64,000 nucleotides of DNA, taken from contig JAZAYU010000052.1 in assembly GCA_038501625.1 (NCBI GenBank), positions 4,245,955-4,309,954 of the forward strand. The letters are read 5' to 3'. Positions 11,883 to 24,900 of the stretch are shown here, one piece after another. The notes beneath the pieces are model-generated. The model saw only the letters and a list, made by a program, of their open reading frames with translations. It was not told the origin of the DNA and made no database searches. Within the stretch, counting starts at the first letter, position 1. Each line of letters opens with the position of its first letter. Source of the DNA: Corbicula japonica. Taxonomy: Eukaryota; Mollusca; Bivalvia; Venerida; Cyrenidae. The position numbers and the translations under genes were made by a program.

Positions 11883-12020
11883 ATGGATGATTTTGGGCAC
11901 CAATATTTTTACACGTCTCCAGTGGGAGGATTAGAGACTGAAACATTTTTAAATCGGGTTAAAAATAGAAGCAGAGGAGAAAACAATCAAAGATCCACCA
12001 TCCAATCATGTTACTTCAAG
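11883..12020 (+). CDS. Possible first coding exon of the coiled-coil gene (46 codons)
   Basis: An ATG-initiated open frame ends at AAG followed by a weak donor (GTTATT) at phase 0. The peptide is hydrophilic and of ordinary composition. To join the next exon in frame it needs an acceptor at 12910/12911 (CAAAG then AGG) instead of the stronger CAG at 12888; with the stronger acceptor the phases do not fit. It could therefore be the true N-terminus (protein ~921 residues), a 5' exon joined through an exon I missed, or a chance frame. Confidence 0.3.
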
Positions 12021-12055
12021 GTTATTTTAACTGGTATCATACATGTAACTGCCAG

Positions 12056-12835
12056 ATCTTGCGGTTGTAGTAGAGTTCTTGTAGAGTAGAGTTCTTGTAG
12101 AGTAGAGTTCTTGTAGAGTAGAGTTCTTGCAGAGTAGTGTTCTTGTAGAGTAGAGTTCTTGCAGAGTAGTGTTCTTGTAGAGTAGAGTTCTTGTAGAGAA
12201 GAGTTCTTGTAGAGTAGAGTTCTTGTAGAGCAGAGTTCTTGTAGAGTAGAGTTCTAACAGAGCAGAGTTCTTGTAGAGTAGAGTTCTTGCAGAGTAGTGT
12301 TCTTGTAGAGTAGAGTTCTTGCAGAGTAGTGTTCTTGTAGAGTAGAGTTCTTGTAGAGTAGAGTTCTTGCAGAGCAGAGTTCTTGTAGAGTAGAGTTCTA
12401 ACAGAGCAGAGTTCTTGTAGAGTAGAGTTCTTGCAGAGCAGAGTTCTTGTAGAGTAGAGTTCTTGTAGAGTTCCTGCAGAGCAGAGTTCTTGTAGAGGAG
12501 AGTTCTTGCAGAGCCGAGTTCTTGTAGAGTAGAGTTCTTGCAGAGCAGAGTTCTTGTAGAGTAGAGTTCTTTTAGAGTAGAGTTCTTGCAGAGCAGAGTT
12601 CTTGTAGAGCAGAGTTCTTGTAGAGCAGAGTTCTTGTAGAGTAGAGTTCTTGTAGAATAGAGTTCTTGCAGAGCAGAGTTCTTGTAGAGTAGAGTTCTTG
12701 TAGAGCAGAGTTCTTGTAGAGCAGAGTTCTTGTAGAGTAGAGTTCTTGTAGAGCAGAGTTCTTGTAGAGTAGAGTTCTTGCAGAGCAGAGTTCTTGTAGA
12801 GTAACGTTCTTCTAGTGTAGAGTTCTGGTAGAACA
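12056..12835. repeat. 16-bp minisatellite (~48 units)
   Basis: Tandem GTAGAGTAGAGTTCTT with variants GCAGAGCAGAGTTCTT and GCAGAGTAGTGTTCTT. Because 16 is not a multiple of 3, the minus strand gives a 293-codon open frame with a 16-residue period; that frame is a by-product of the array. It lies in the intron before the exon at 12889. Confidence 0.9.
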
Positions 12836-12888
12836 GATCTCAGAATGCAAGGTGAATAATTTTTCAATATTTTATTTTTTAATTTCAG

Positions 12889-12944
12889 AAGAAATGCGCT
12901 GATGTCAAAGAGGATCAATAGAGGAAAAATCGTTGTTATAGATG
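12889..12944 (+). CDS. Exon 1 (coding from 12902), residues 1-14
   Basis: Strong acceptor (T-rich, AATTTCAG) before 12889 and donor G|GTAAGA after 12944. The frame is fixed by the next exon. It contains a two-codon upstream ORF before the ATG at 12902. Ends in phase 1. Confidence 0.7.
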
Positions 12945-15900
12945 GTAAGACATACTGTTACTGTTTGGTTCTGTTGTTTTCACCCACACTGTGATTCTAA
13001 ATTCAGGGAGGATCGGGAAATCAACAACAATATAAATTATGTAATTCCATTCCTAGTTTATATGGTACATTTGAAGAATTCACTTTTACTGTAATAAAAT
13101 CAGCAATATACTCATTTTGGAAAAAAAACAACATTGTGAATGATGGTTAGTTTTTGTGTGGCCCTTTCGAAGAAAAGGCAATACATAAGGTTTGCTTTGT
13201 CGGTCGTCAGTCGGTCGGTCGCAAAATTTTAAGTCAAAAACTAAAGACAACACAGTCACAATGATGCTAAAATCTTTAGGTCAATGTCACATTTGATGTA
13301 GTTTTATGTACTTGGATTTTTTAATCTGACAAAGTACAAGAGGGAGACACAAGTGTTCAACTAAAAACCAATCTAGTATAAATCCATTTGCACTGGTCAC
13401 TCTTTAACCCTTTCCTCCATAAACACACCCATTGCATGGGCAAACAGTTTAGATCCAGATCAGCCGCACATCTTTTGTGAGGTCTGTATCATAACATTAG
13501 CCCAGTAACGAGACTTTTAGGGACGATAGGTATTTCACGAAAACAACATCTGTGCCAGCTGATCAGGATCTAAACTGTTTGCTTTTTTATTCATTATGTT
13601 ATTTCTGACCAAAATGTGACCAGTGCAGAACCTGATCAGATGGCACCGTTGTGCCAGCTGATCTGGGTCTACTCTGGTCGCAAGTGCGTAAAAACACGTT
13701 TTTATGAAGGAAAGGGTTAAGGTCCTATATGATTTGTTGCACTACTATTTTCAGATAAGGCATTAGGTGATGACTCGTCAAAATGGGAGTCTGCAGCCTC
13801 TACTATACTGTCTGTGTTTGAAGACAGCTATAAGATGATTAAGAACTTCAGCTTCAGAAACGGTATGAATATTTTATAATGATGTTTTTGAATTATTCTG
13901 TGTTTGAATTTTTCTAGGTTCCACAAGATGTTTAAGATTTAAATAATACACTTATTAGTCATTTAGGGTAGAAAATTGCAAGGTTGTCATGGTTAACACA
14001 ACTGACTCCATGGAAACGGCTTAGATCCCATGTGGAACCAGTGCAAATCTAAATCAGCTCAAGGATCCATTCAGTCTGAACAGGATCTACACCAGTTGAT
14101 TGATTCTTTGTCAGCAGTAATCTAATAAAATGAAAGTAATCAGTTTGAAAGCTGGTCTGGATATACAGTGGTGTCCCATAGGGCACTGTGGGAGGGGGGG
14201 GGGGGGGGGGTAAATTATCAGTTTTATTAAACCTAAAAAGTTCCCCCATATGTATGCCTTTACAGTCAAAACAAACAGTGTAGATCCCAATAAACTGGCA
14301 CATTCCTGCCTTCTGATCAGGATCTGCACTATTCACTGTTTGATTTATTTGGTTATTTCTGACTAAAAGGCAAACAGTGTAGATCCAGATCAGATGGCAC
14401 ACAGAAATTAAACAATGAATTAGTTATGCCTTATAATATAAACAACATACATTTCTATCATGAAAGTCAATTTTGGTCACAAAATCAGGAACAATATTTT
14501 GGCTTTAAAGATGTATCTGTGGAGTAAAGGGTATAATAATTTAGATATTCTTGCAGGGATCAATAGATGCAGATTCTTGGATTTTGGTGAAAGCAAATTT
14601 TAATTTTTCCACTTTTGACCCCACCTGATTCTGAGCTTGGGGTCATTTTGACGCAGAAGAATTTAGGAAAACTGGTCAAATTTTGCAAGAATAAAGATCA
14701 ATATTGTGTTTATTGCATTTTAAAGATGAAGTAAATACTTATTTTCCCTTGAAAATATGTAAAATATGAAGTTTAATCACTTTTATAAGCAGTAAATTTT
14801 AATGAACACAAAGATATGACAGGAGTCAGATGACCCCTGGTTTTCTAAAGCTGTTGAAATCCCTGTTCTTGTATGTCTCGCATTTTTCAGATATTCGCCT
14901 CACTATAAAACAGTTTGAGTTCATGAATGAGGCTATAAAGAGGAAGTTAAAGGAGCTCGAAGAGAAAAAGCAACAATGCCTAGAACTCAAGGAGGTATGT
15001 TTCCAGGGCCCAAGATTATAAAAACTGAAATTTGAAACCAGTCTAAAATTTCAAGGATCTGATTCAAGAATCAGATCCTTGAGATTTGTGACTTGTTTCC
15101 ATTCCCAGTTTTATAATCCTTGAGCTATATCTTGCCCTTATAGCATTGTCTATATCAATCAGCATTGGTAGCACAATTGGTGAGTTAACATGGTAAGGCA
15201 GAGGTCTGAGGTTTGAATCCTGGTGGCAGCCTACAGGATCAACAGTGTGGTCTACTTGGTCAGAAATATCCACATGAATCTAAGAGCAGACAGTGTAGAT
15301 CCAGATCAGACTGCACAGATATGCACGCTGATTGGATCTACAATGATGGCCTTTGGGATATCAACCATATTAAATTTATGTAGAATGAATGAATGAATTC
15401 ACTGACAAGATCATTAATATTGCTTACACATTTATTTCCCATTTATTTCAATGTTTTGTACAATTTCTACCTTGAAATATGCCCAAAATACTCATATGGC
15501 AAGACTATTATCATCAAGTGGCACTGCTTGCCCATTTATTAGCCTAAACTTAATCTTTTTTGCATTTCAGCAAGTGAATTCATTGAAGATGAAATGTGAA
15601 AGATTAAATCGTGATGTAGAAGGGGAAAAGAATGCTTCAAAGAGGATTGGAACTGAATTAGTGGAGGCTAAAGCAGAAATGGTACAAACAAGTATTTTTC
15701 CATTAGATGTAACCCTTTACTCCATATATAAGCGTTTTAACATGTGCTGCCAGTGTAGATCTAGATCAGCTGCCATCTGATCAGGATTTGCACTAAGGTT
15801 TTTGGTCAGAAATTACTTAATAAATAAAACATCGAATAGTGCAGATCCTGATCAGACATCACAGATGAGCCAGCTGATCTGGATCTACACTGTTTACTGA

Positions 15901-18900
15901 TGAAACAAAGTGGTATCTATGGAGTAAAGGGTTAAGATTAAATCTGCATCCATTATTACCCATTTGTAAATGCAGTGCAATTTGACAAGGATCTACATCG
16001 TTCACTATGCTGTTCACTTTTTACGCCATTAAAATGTGTTTTAACGCATATTTGACCAGTGTAGATCCAGATCAGGTGGCACATCAGCTGAATCAGCACT
16101 GGTCGCTTCTTGGTCAGAAAAAACCTAATGAACTTAAAAGCAAACAGTGCAGATCCTGATCAAACAGCATCAATGTGCCTGCTAATCTGGATCTACACTG
16201 TTGCCCAGGCAGTGTAGGTGTACCTAGGGCCAGGCAGTATAGGTGTACCTATGCCCAGGCAGTGCAGGTGTACCTAGGGCCAGGCAGTATAGGTGTACCT
16301 ATGCCCAGGCAGTATAGGTGTACCTATGCCCAGGCAGTATAGGTGTACCTATGCCCAGGCAGTATAGATGTACCTATGCCCAGGCAGTATAGGTGTACCT
16401 ATGCCCAGGCAGTATAGGTGTACCTATGCCCAGGCAGTATAGGTGTACCTATGCCCAGGCAGTATAGGTGTACCTATGGCCAGGCAGTATAGGTGTACCT
16501 ATGGCCAGGCAGTATAAGTGTACCTATGGCCAGGCAGTATAGGTGTACCTATGCCCAGGCAGAGGTACACCTATACTAAGGGTTAATAAATAAAGATAAT
16601 TTTATATTTTTTTTAAACCCTTTACTCCATAATTTTTTTTTATTTACGTGTTTTATTGCATTATATAACTATGTAGACTATAAATTTCATGGAAATAACT
16701 ACATAATCAAGGCAGAATCAGTCATCTTGTTATTTTTAGTGTTAATAGATAAATAATTGTTCTTTTAAAAAAAAGTCTCTACCTTCTTGTAGGTGAAATT
16801 AAACCTCAAAATCAGAGAATTACAGCAGAAGGTAGCAGAGCTTACTGCCCAGATAAAACTTCTGACAGAGGAGCTACAACTTAAGAGTCGAGAACCCACA
16901 GTGCAGGCCCCCCCACCCCCAACACCTCAAACACCGAAACTATATGAGCCACCTAAGTCTGAACCAGGTATTTGTTAACCCTTTCCTTCATAGATACACG
17001 TTTATTGCATGGGCAAACAGATTAGATCCAGATTAGCTGGCACATCATTGCTGTCTGATCAGGATCTAAACTGTTCGCTTTTTTATTCCTTAGGTTCTTT
17101 CTGACCAGAATGTGACCAATGCAGATTTTGATCTGATAGCATGGATGCACATGCGTAAAAATGTGTATATATGGAGTAAAGGGTTTACCAGGTTTTCTTG
17201 GTCATTGTTATTAGATTAGGGTATGTTGTTAGATGGGTGGGTGGGGGGAATCGACATTTCAAAATTTATTTTTGTTCACTATTTGTTTAGCCCGCTTGTA
17301 GTGAACTCAACTTAGTTGACACATTGACAGTTCAGTGTATATGCGTTAGTGCTTGCAAATGTCTGTCTGTATGTCCATCTGGATTTGTGCGAGACATAAC
17401 TTTAACATTCTTTGAGCAATCTTTTTTTTATTTGACATGAATTTTTATCCTAATGAGTTAGAGTGCTGCCTGCAAATCCCAGGTTCCCATCTCAAAGGTC
17501 AAGGTCATGGTTATGGGACAAAGGTCATGTGAATGCTTGTTAGGCCCCTTAACTTTAACATGCATCGAGCAATCTTGATTTTATTTGGCATGAATGTTAA
17601 CCTCCTGAGTTGGAATGTCGCATGCAAACCTGAGGTTCCCATCTGAAAGGTCAAGTTCACGTAAATGGGTCAAAGGTCCTGCGGACTCGACATGTTACTA
17701 GCAGGCATCTTGTGATCAGAAGTAATCTGATGAAAAGTAAAACAGGGTAGGTCTTGATCAGAAGGCATATATGCTGATCTGAATCTACACTGTTCACCAG
17801 TGGATAACAGCCATATGCCATGGAGATGAAAGAGATAAAAGCAGATTTAACATTTAGACAAAAAGCTTATTGATCTGCTTCTCATCAAACTGCAAACACA
17901 ACACAACTTAAACGTCTAACTTGATATTATCCCTTGTTTCCATATAATACTCCATATAAACACATTTTTACACATCTGTGCTGTCTGATCTGGATCTACA
18001 CTGGTTGCAACTTGGTGAGAAATAATGTTATAAATCTAAAAGTTAACAGTGTTAGATGGCACGGATTGTATAACCTTAGTGCAATAATGGTATACATTGT
18101 AACTCCTTCTTATTTCAATGGTACTTACTTTGGACTATAGTGAAGATGTGCCAGCTGATCTGGATCTACACTGTTACCCACTCAATAATGGCATATCTTT
18201 AGAGTAAAGGGTTAATGTTCAGTTCAATCTGTTTTTGGTAACCGTTATGAATGTTATATATAAAAGCAACGTGAAAGGTTTTGCGTTTTCAGAGAAGGTT
18301 GTTGTGAAGGTGAAGGATCAGGCCGTAGAGAAACAGTTGCGGGAGGTTGAAAAAGAACTTCGCAAAGCAAAGGTAATCTTATTAATGCAGAAACATTTTA
18401 TTCATTGTTAGACCTAAAACAATTAGTGATAGTTTTTGTTAAATTTGGGATTTTTTAACCTGGTTTTCTTTGGAAAACCCTGGTAATTAGATTGGGGTAT
18501 GTCATTGGGAGGGCTGCAGGCATTAACATGCCATAGTTGTGCCCTATTTTCAAGTATAATTTGAGGATTTCATGCACATTTTAAAGAATTGTTTATGTAA
18601 ACATAACAGATTATCAGGTGTTGGAATCATGACCCTGCAAAAAGTTCTTAAGGTGTGATATGGGTCAGAATGGGCTGTAATGTAAAATGTTATTTCAGGC
18701 AGAGATTGAGGCCCTAGTGTCAAAGCTGAGTTCAATCAAGGAGCAGCTGATGCAAGAGCAGCAGCAACTTCGCTTATATCAGGACCGTGTCTGGGAACTG
18801 GAGAATAAAATGGAGAGTATGGAAAAAGTACAGGAATTTGCATGGCCAGATCCATTTATATCTCCATCTCCACCTCACACTCCATCTCCAGTTCAAGAGC

Positions 18901-21900
18901 CACCTCCACCCCCACCTCCACCTCCAGAAATCACAGAGCCTGAGGTTAAAAAATCGCCAGAAGTACGAAGAACATTGGATGCAAGACGAACATCGGAGGT
19001 AAGAACTGTGCCCAAGATCATAAAACTAAATCTGTTGACCAGTCTCAGATCTCAAGCATCTCATTGGCTGAAATGGCAACTCTATGTCATTTCAGCCAGT
19101 CAGATGCTTGAGATTTTAGAATAGTCTCTAATCTTAGTTTTATGATCTTTGGCCCTGACTTGATTTGTTACAATGTATGTACCCTTTATTCCATAGACGA
19201 GGGCTGTCCCAAAAAAGCGTTTAATTTGTTAATTATTCTGTTAATAATTAAAGCATTATTTCAAACTCCCCAAAATTGTCTATAATTATATTTGCTATAT
19301 TAATGCAAATTTCTACAACATTGGACGCTGTTTTAGGAATTTTATAGCTATGTTTTCAGGACCATCTGATGCCTATTTGGGTCTGCATCAAAATCTACTA
19401 CAGCTTCGCCAAAATTTTGTCAGTTTTTGTATTATTCAATATCTTAAACAAAACAAATCAAATTCAATTAAATTGTCTTAAATGGACTGAAATTGTGTAT
19501 TCTAATATGACAACAGATTTCAGATAACATTAACTTTAAAAAATTCTATCGCCTAATCAGACAAGCAAGTACCTTTTAGATTAAACAAAAATGATGATGT
19601 CGCGCCAAAACACAGAATACAGGGCATTCAGTAAATTTGTACTGAGTGGGTTATGGCACCTAATATCAAAAATGAAATTGCTTGAAACATTTAAAAACAC
19701 AAATGCACATATTAAACTAATTGTTTTAATGTGTCAGAAGCTATTTTAGTAAAGGATAGGAATTTCTGCGTATGAAAAGACCATTGGAAATGATCATAAA
19801 CATTACCTAATAAAGTTCGTGTGACAAGAGTTAGTATTGATAAAAGAGTTGAAATATATTAGTCCAGGCATGAAGAATATTAAACTGAGATGGAGACCAG
19901 TTTCAAATCTTAAGCATGTGATTGGCTGAAATGGAGAGTTTTCTCCATTTGAGCCAATCAGATGAGATTTAATACTGATCCCCATTCTTAGATTTATAAT
20001 CTTTGGCCAATTTGTACATCTTTGATTCTAGAGGTAAAATGGAAGTTAAATGACATGTTTATGATGGTAACCCCTTACTACTTATAATTATATGGCTTTT
20101 ATTGTGTGGGTAAAAAGTTAAGGGCCACCTGATAAGAATCTTAACTGTTCACTTTCAGAATCAATAGGTTATTTCTGACTGAGAGGCAAACAGTGTAGAT
20201 CAAGATCAGATGGCATGGATTTGCTGGCTGATCGGGATCACCACCGGTTTCTCTCATGATAAAACCTTTATATATGTAGTAAAGGATTATTTATTTTCCT
20301 CAATATTACTATTCCAATGTACATGTGACTTTGGCTTTAGCACTCCCCTTTTCTGTTGACGCTTGTTATCTTTTTGAAATGTTGAAAAATTTCTCTAGAC
20401 AAGCTTGTAAGAGTATATATCGAATGTTAATTATTTTTATACTACCTCTTCAGTAATTTCAGTGCTTTAACTTTGAAACAGGTGCCTACGGACAAAGATG
20501 CAGCTTATTTCAAGAAGTTGATGACTGTAATGAAGCTTGAACATCAGACCGAGATGGAAAAAGTCATGTCTCGTGTCAGGAAAGAAAAAGCCATGTATGT
20601 GCTTATTATAAGATTTTAATACAATATGTAATGATAGTATTTTCATTAATTTATGCAAAAACTAATATATACAGTAGACACGGTAGAGTTGTGATATCAT
20701 GGTCTGCTATATCACGAAATCTGATGTATCGCAGTCTGACAATGGACCCCATTTATTTCCATAAAATTGTTGTCAGAAAACAATATCTTCCGGTTGTAAA
20801 ACAGCCATTTGTGCTTAGTTGAAATAAAAGTAATTGTATAAACTTCTGTGTGAACTAAAACTATAAAACTATAATGGTCATTACATAACATACCAAACTT
20901 CATATATAGAAGATCTGATTTTTGCTTAGTTGAAATGGAGGTAATTGGTAAATATAAACTACTGCGTAAACTTTGGAAATCTATGACGGTCATTACATAA
21001 CATACCAAGCATCATTTATTGGAAATTTGGGCCGAAAATCATAAAACTAAAATCTGGAGACCAGTCTCAAATCTCAAGCAACTGGTCACAATTTCAGCTA
21101 ATCAGATGCTTGAGATTTGAGACTAGTCTCCAGATTTAGTTTTATTATCTTGGGCACTGATGACATCGCTTTTGGATGCAAATGCAATATATCAGTACTC
21201 TGCCCTGAAGGTGTTGTTGCATACCTTTCAAGGGATGTATTAAGAGATGAGTTCTGATACAATAACTGGAAGTATGCAACAACTTTTAAGAAAAACATTT
21301 ATCCATTGGATAATCTAATTATCACAACTATGCCCAAGATCATAAAACTAAATCTGGAGATCAGTCTCAAATCTCAAGCATCTGATTGGCTGAAATGGTG
21401 ACCAGTCGCCATTTCAGCCAATCAGATCCTTGAGATTTGAGACTGATCTCAAAACTTAGTTTTATGATCTTGGACCCTTGTGTTCATGTTACAACTGCAA
21501 GAATGATTAACTTAGACTTAGCACAAATGATCCTCATCACATTCATCAATCATTAAAATCAGAACTTTATATTGTAAATTGTATCCATGTTTACACAGTG
21601 CTTTAAACCCTGGTAAATGTTGACAACCCATGTCATATTTTTCTAAAGGTAAGGGTATTCTATATAGTACTGTATTCATTTCTACTGTAATGTCATCTTC
21701 AGATCATTTTGTGAACCAGTTTTGTTTATATACGTTATAAGGGGGCCGTCATCAGATCTAACATTTTGTTTGAAACTCTTTTCAACTTACAAATTTCTTT
21801 TAACTCTCTCTCTCATGCATTTTATCGCATGTGCAACCAGTGTAGATCCAGATCAGACAGCGCATCCATGCCAATTGATCAGGATCTGCACTATTCGAAT

Positions 21901-24900
21901 TTTGGTCAGAAACAACTTAATAAATTTATCAAAAAGCAAACAGTGCAGATCTTGATCAGAGCATGGATGTGCTGGCTGGTCTGGATCTACACTGTTTGCC
22001 CACGCCATAAAGGGGTATACATGGAAGAAAGGGTTAAATCTTTGTTTTCACATTATGATCATCTTTTCAGGGGAGAAGCAGGTATAAAGAAAATGGAAGT
22101 GTTGCACAAAAATCAGCTGGTAAACATACAAAAGGATGTCCTACGCATGTTGCGTGGAATAGTGCACTTCAGAGATCACATGAAGACTTGCCTGGAAGAA
22201 GAAAATCTTCTCGATCAGTGTCAGGCACTGCATGAGCTTGGTGATATTGTCAAGGAAAAGGTAACTCTAGTCATCGATATTGCTGGCATCATTATACGAT
22301 TGGCAAGATTGTACAAATATATCTATTAGTGAACCTCAAAGCCACACAGATGCGGTGGTAGTACCTAGCCATCCATTCAAGAGACAGTATACTGCAGTAT
22401 CATTTAATTTCGCGAGGATGAATTTTCAGCAAAACCCATAAATAAATTGGCGGGGACATAAATTCACCCAATTGTATTTACCTCTAAAGAAACACTGTTA
22501 AATGATTTAATTTCGCTGGGGTTAAATTTTCATGCTCTTGCCTTAGCGCAAAATACGCAAAAATTAAACCCGCGCTTAATAAAATGATTGGACAGTATAC
22601 CATCTTTATCCCCATAATAAAGTATAGTATTCCTATTTACTGCCACAATGATTAACATTCTGAATGGTTTGAAATTAGCATATTACCGTCTGGAGGTAAT
22701 TGAAACTGATAACTAAACTTAAGTACGGGGAGATTTTAGTTTAGAGAATTGTTTCTTGCTATAAAAACATGATGCAAGTTTCAAGTGTTTGATCAAAGAT
22801 CTGTAGTATTTACTTTGGGTGTAATTTTGTGTATTTGTATTATTTTCATAAGATTACATATATGGTAAAATTGCATTTGTGTTTGAGTTAAACGCTCTTT
22901 TCTTGGTGTAAAATCCATAAAAATTAAATCCGCTTAAAATAAAATGATATCAAAATGTTATAATAAGACAAATGCCAATATTGTGATTTGCTGTTTTCAT
23001 TTTTAATTGGTCATGAGATTTGAGGTTGACAGTTTTCAATGTGTAGAATGCTAAGTGTCATTATATTTCAAAAGCAGTATAAGTACAATTATAATAATAA
23101 GATTATACTGTTAATGCACAAAGGTGACAGATTATAGTGTCCATAATGAAGACTTCCACCATTATCACAGTTAATGAACCTTTGGACATGGAATGGTATT
23201 AATCTGGAAATACCTCATTGAAGGTTCCTTGTTCACCGCCTTATGCATACCATTGTTTGGGATGGATCGAAATTGTACTGTTTATCGGTGTAAATATTTA
23301 GTTGCGCTCAACCCGGGGCTAGGCGGCGTGGGCAGTAATATGCATTCCCATTACTACCCATGCAGTATTTTCATATTTGTCGTGTTCGGTGGCTTTCTAT
23401 CTATTTGATGATAGATGATGGTCAAAAACTCCCTTGACCAAGCTAGCTGGGAGGTTGTTTGATCACTGACCGCCACCACCAGTGACTTAAGTCTATCTGG
23501 ACCAAACAGCCATATACCATTCCAAGCAAGTGACACAAGTTGGTCATGCATCAAAATATTACAACCTTGTTATTTTTCCAGAATAGCAGATATCTGATTG
23601 GCTATTAGGGTCATGTGACTTTGTTTCATTTCTCAGTGAATCAGCTCCATATTCAGACAGCAGTATAACTACACATAAATATATACAACATAATCACAAC
23701 TACTAAATCAGTAAATAAGAAATACAGAAAAAGTTTGTTGAAGGTTGTAATTATAAGAACTTAATATTCCATTTTCAGTGTTTCATACTTTTACATATTA
23801 TGTAAAAATGATATGTAAATTCTGCCAGAAACACAATTATTTAATATAAAAAAACCTTTGTTTAACTTGGTGTTTGGCAAAGTTAACAAATTTTTAATGT
23901 GAAAATGTTAGAAAACAGAATGTAATTGTGTAACAAATACCCAGCTGTTGATGCTCTGTAGTCAGTCTGGAATTCCATTTAAAATGGTTTAATCGTAATT
24001 AACCCTTTCTTCCATATATTTGCATTTTATTGAATGTGCAACCAGTTTAGATGCAGATCAGCTGGCACATCCATGCTATCTGATCAGGAACAGCACTGTT
24101 GCTTCCTAATAAAAAATAACCTAATAAATCAAAAAGCAAACAGTGCAGATCCTGATCAGATGGCACAGATGTGCTGGCTAATCTGGATCTACACTGTTTG
24201 CCAACGCAATAAAGGTGGAGGAAAGGGTTAAATCACCAGCCTGGTTAACACGATGGACCTATTGATGACAAACAACCTCCAGCAGGTCATGTAAATGCCT
24301 AGCTAATAGATATGAGTAATTTAGCAATTTCAGCAATCATTGATAGACGATCAGGTAAGTAAAACTTCCACCACTGTAACTACTGCTCTTACCTATGGCT
24401 GTAACCGCAGTGGTAAACTGGTCATTTGTTTTTGTTTTTTTTTCTGCTTTTATTTTCATCAAAATTCCGCTGAAACATAACAATATAAATCTTTATCATT
24501 TTGGTCTTTCCAAAAATGAATTCATGCACTAGGCTGATGTATTTAACTACATCTTGGCACACAGTGTTGTATCTGAGGATAAACCACTATTTTCAATTTC
24601 ATCATGGCATAAATCTGGTGCCAAGGTTATAAAACTGAGATATGAAACCTGTCTCAAATCTTAATCATCTGATTGGCTGAAATGGCGGCCATTTCAGCCA
24701 ATCAGATGCTTGAGATTTAAGACTGGTTTCCATGCTCAGTTTTATAACCTTAGGACTAGTTTTTGGTTGTATCTGCGCACACATTAAGTTTATTATCTAC
24801 AACTGGACACAAACAAGAGTTATTGGGTTAATCTGGAGGGAAAATCAGAGTTATAGACCATGTTATATAATCTAAGCACAAATTAATGTTCTTGGCTGCA

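Noticed and set aside
12037..12918. 293-codon minus-strand open frame.
   Set aside because: It is entirely explained by the 16-bp minisatellite and overlaps a real exon on the other strand.
15165..15235. Functional tRNA gene.
   Set aside because: A and B boxes are recognisable but acceptor-stem pairing and a clear anticodon arm could not be established, and a SINE-like relic is more likely.
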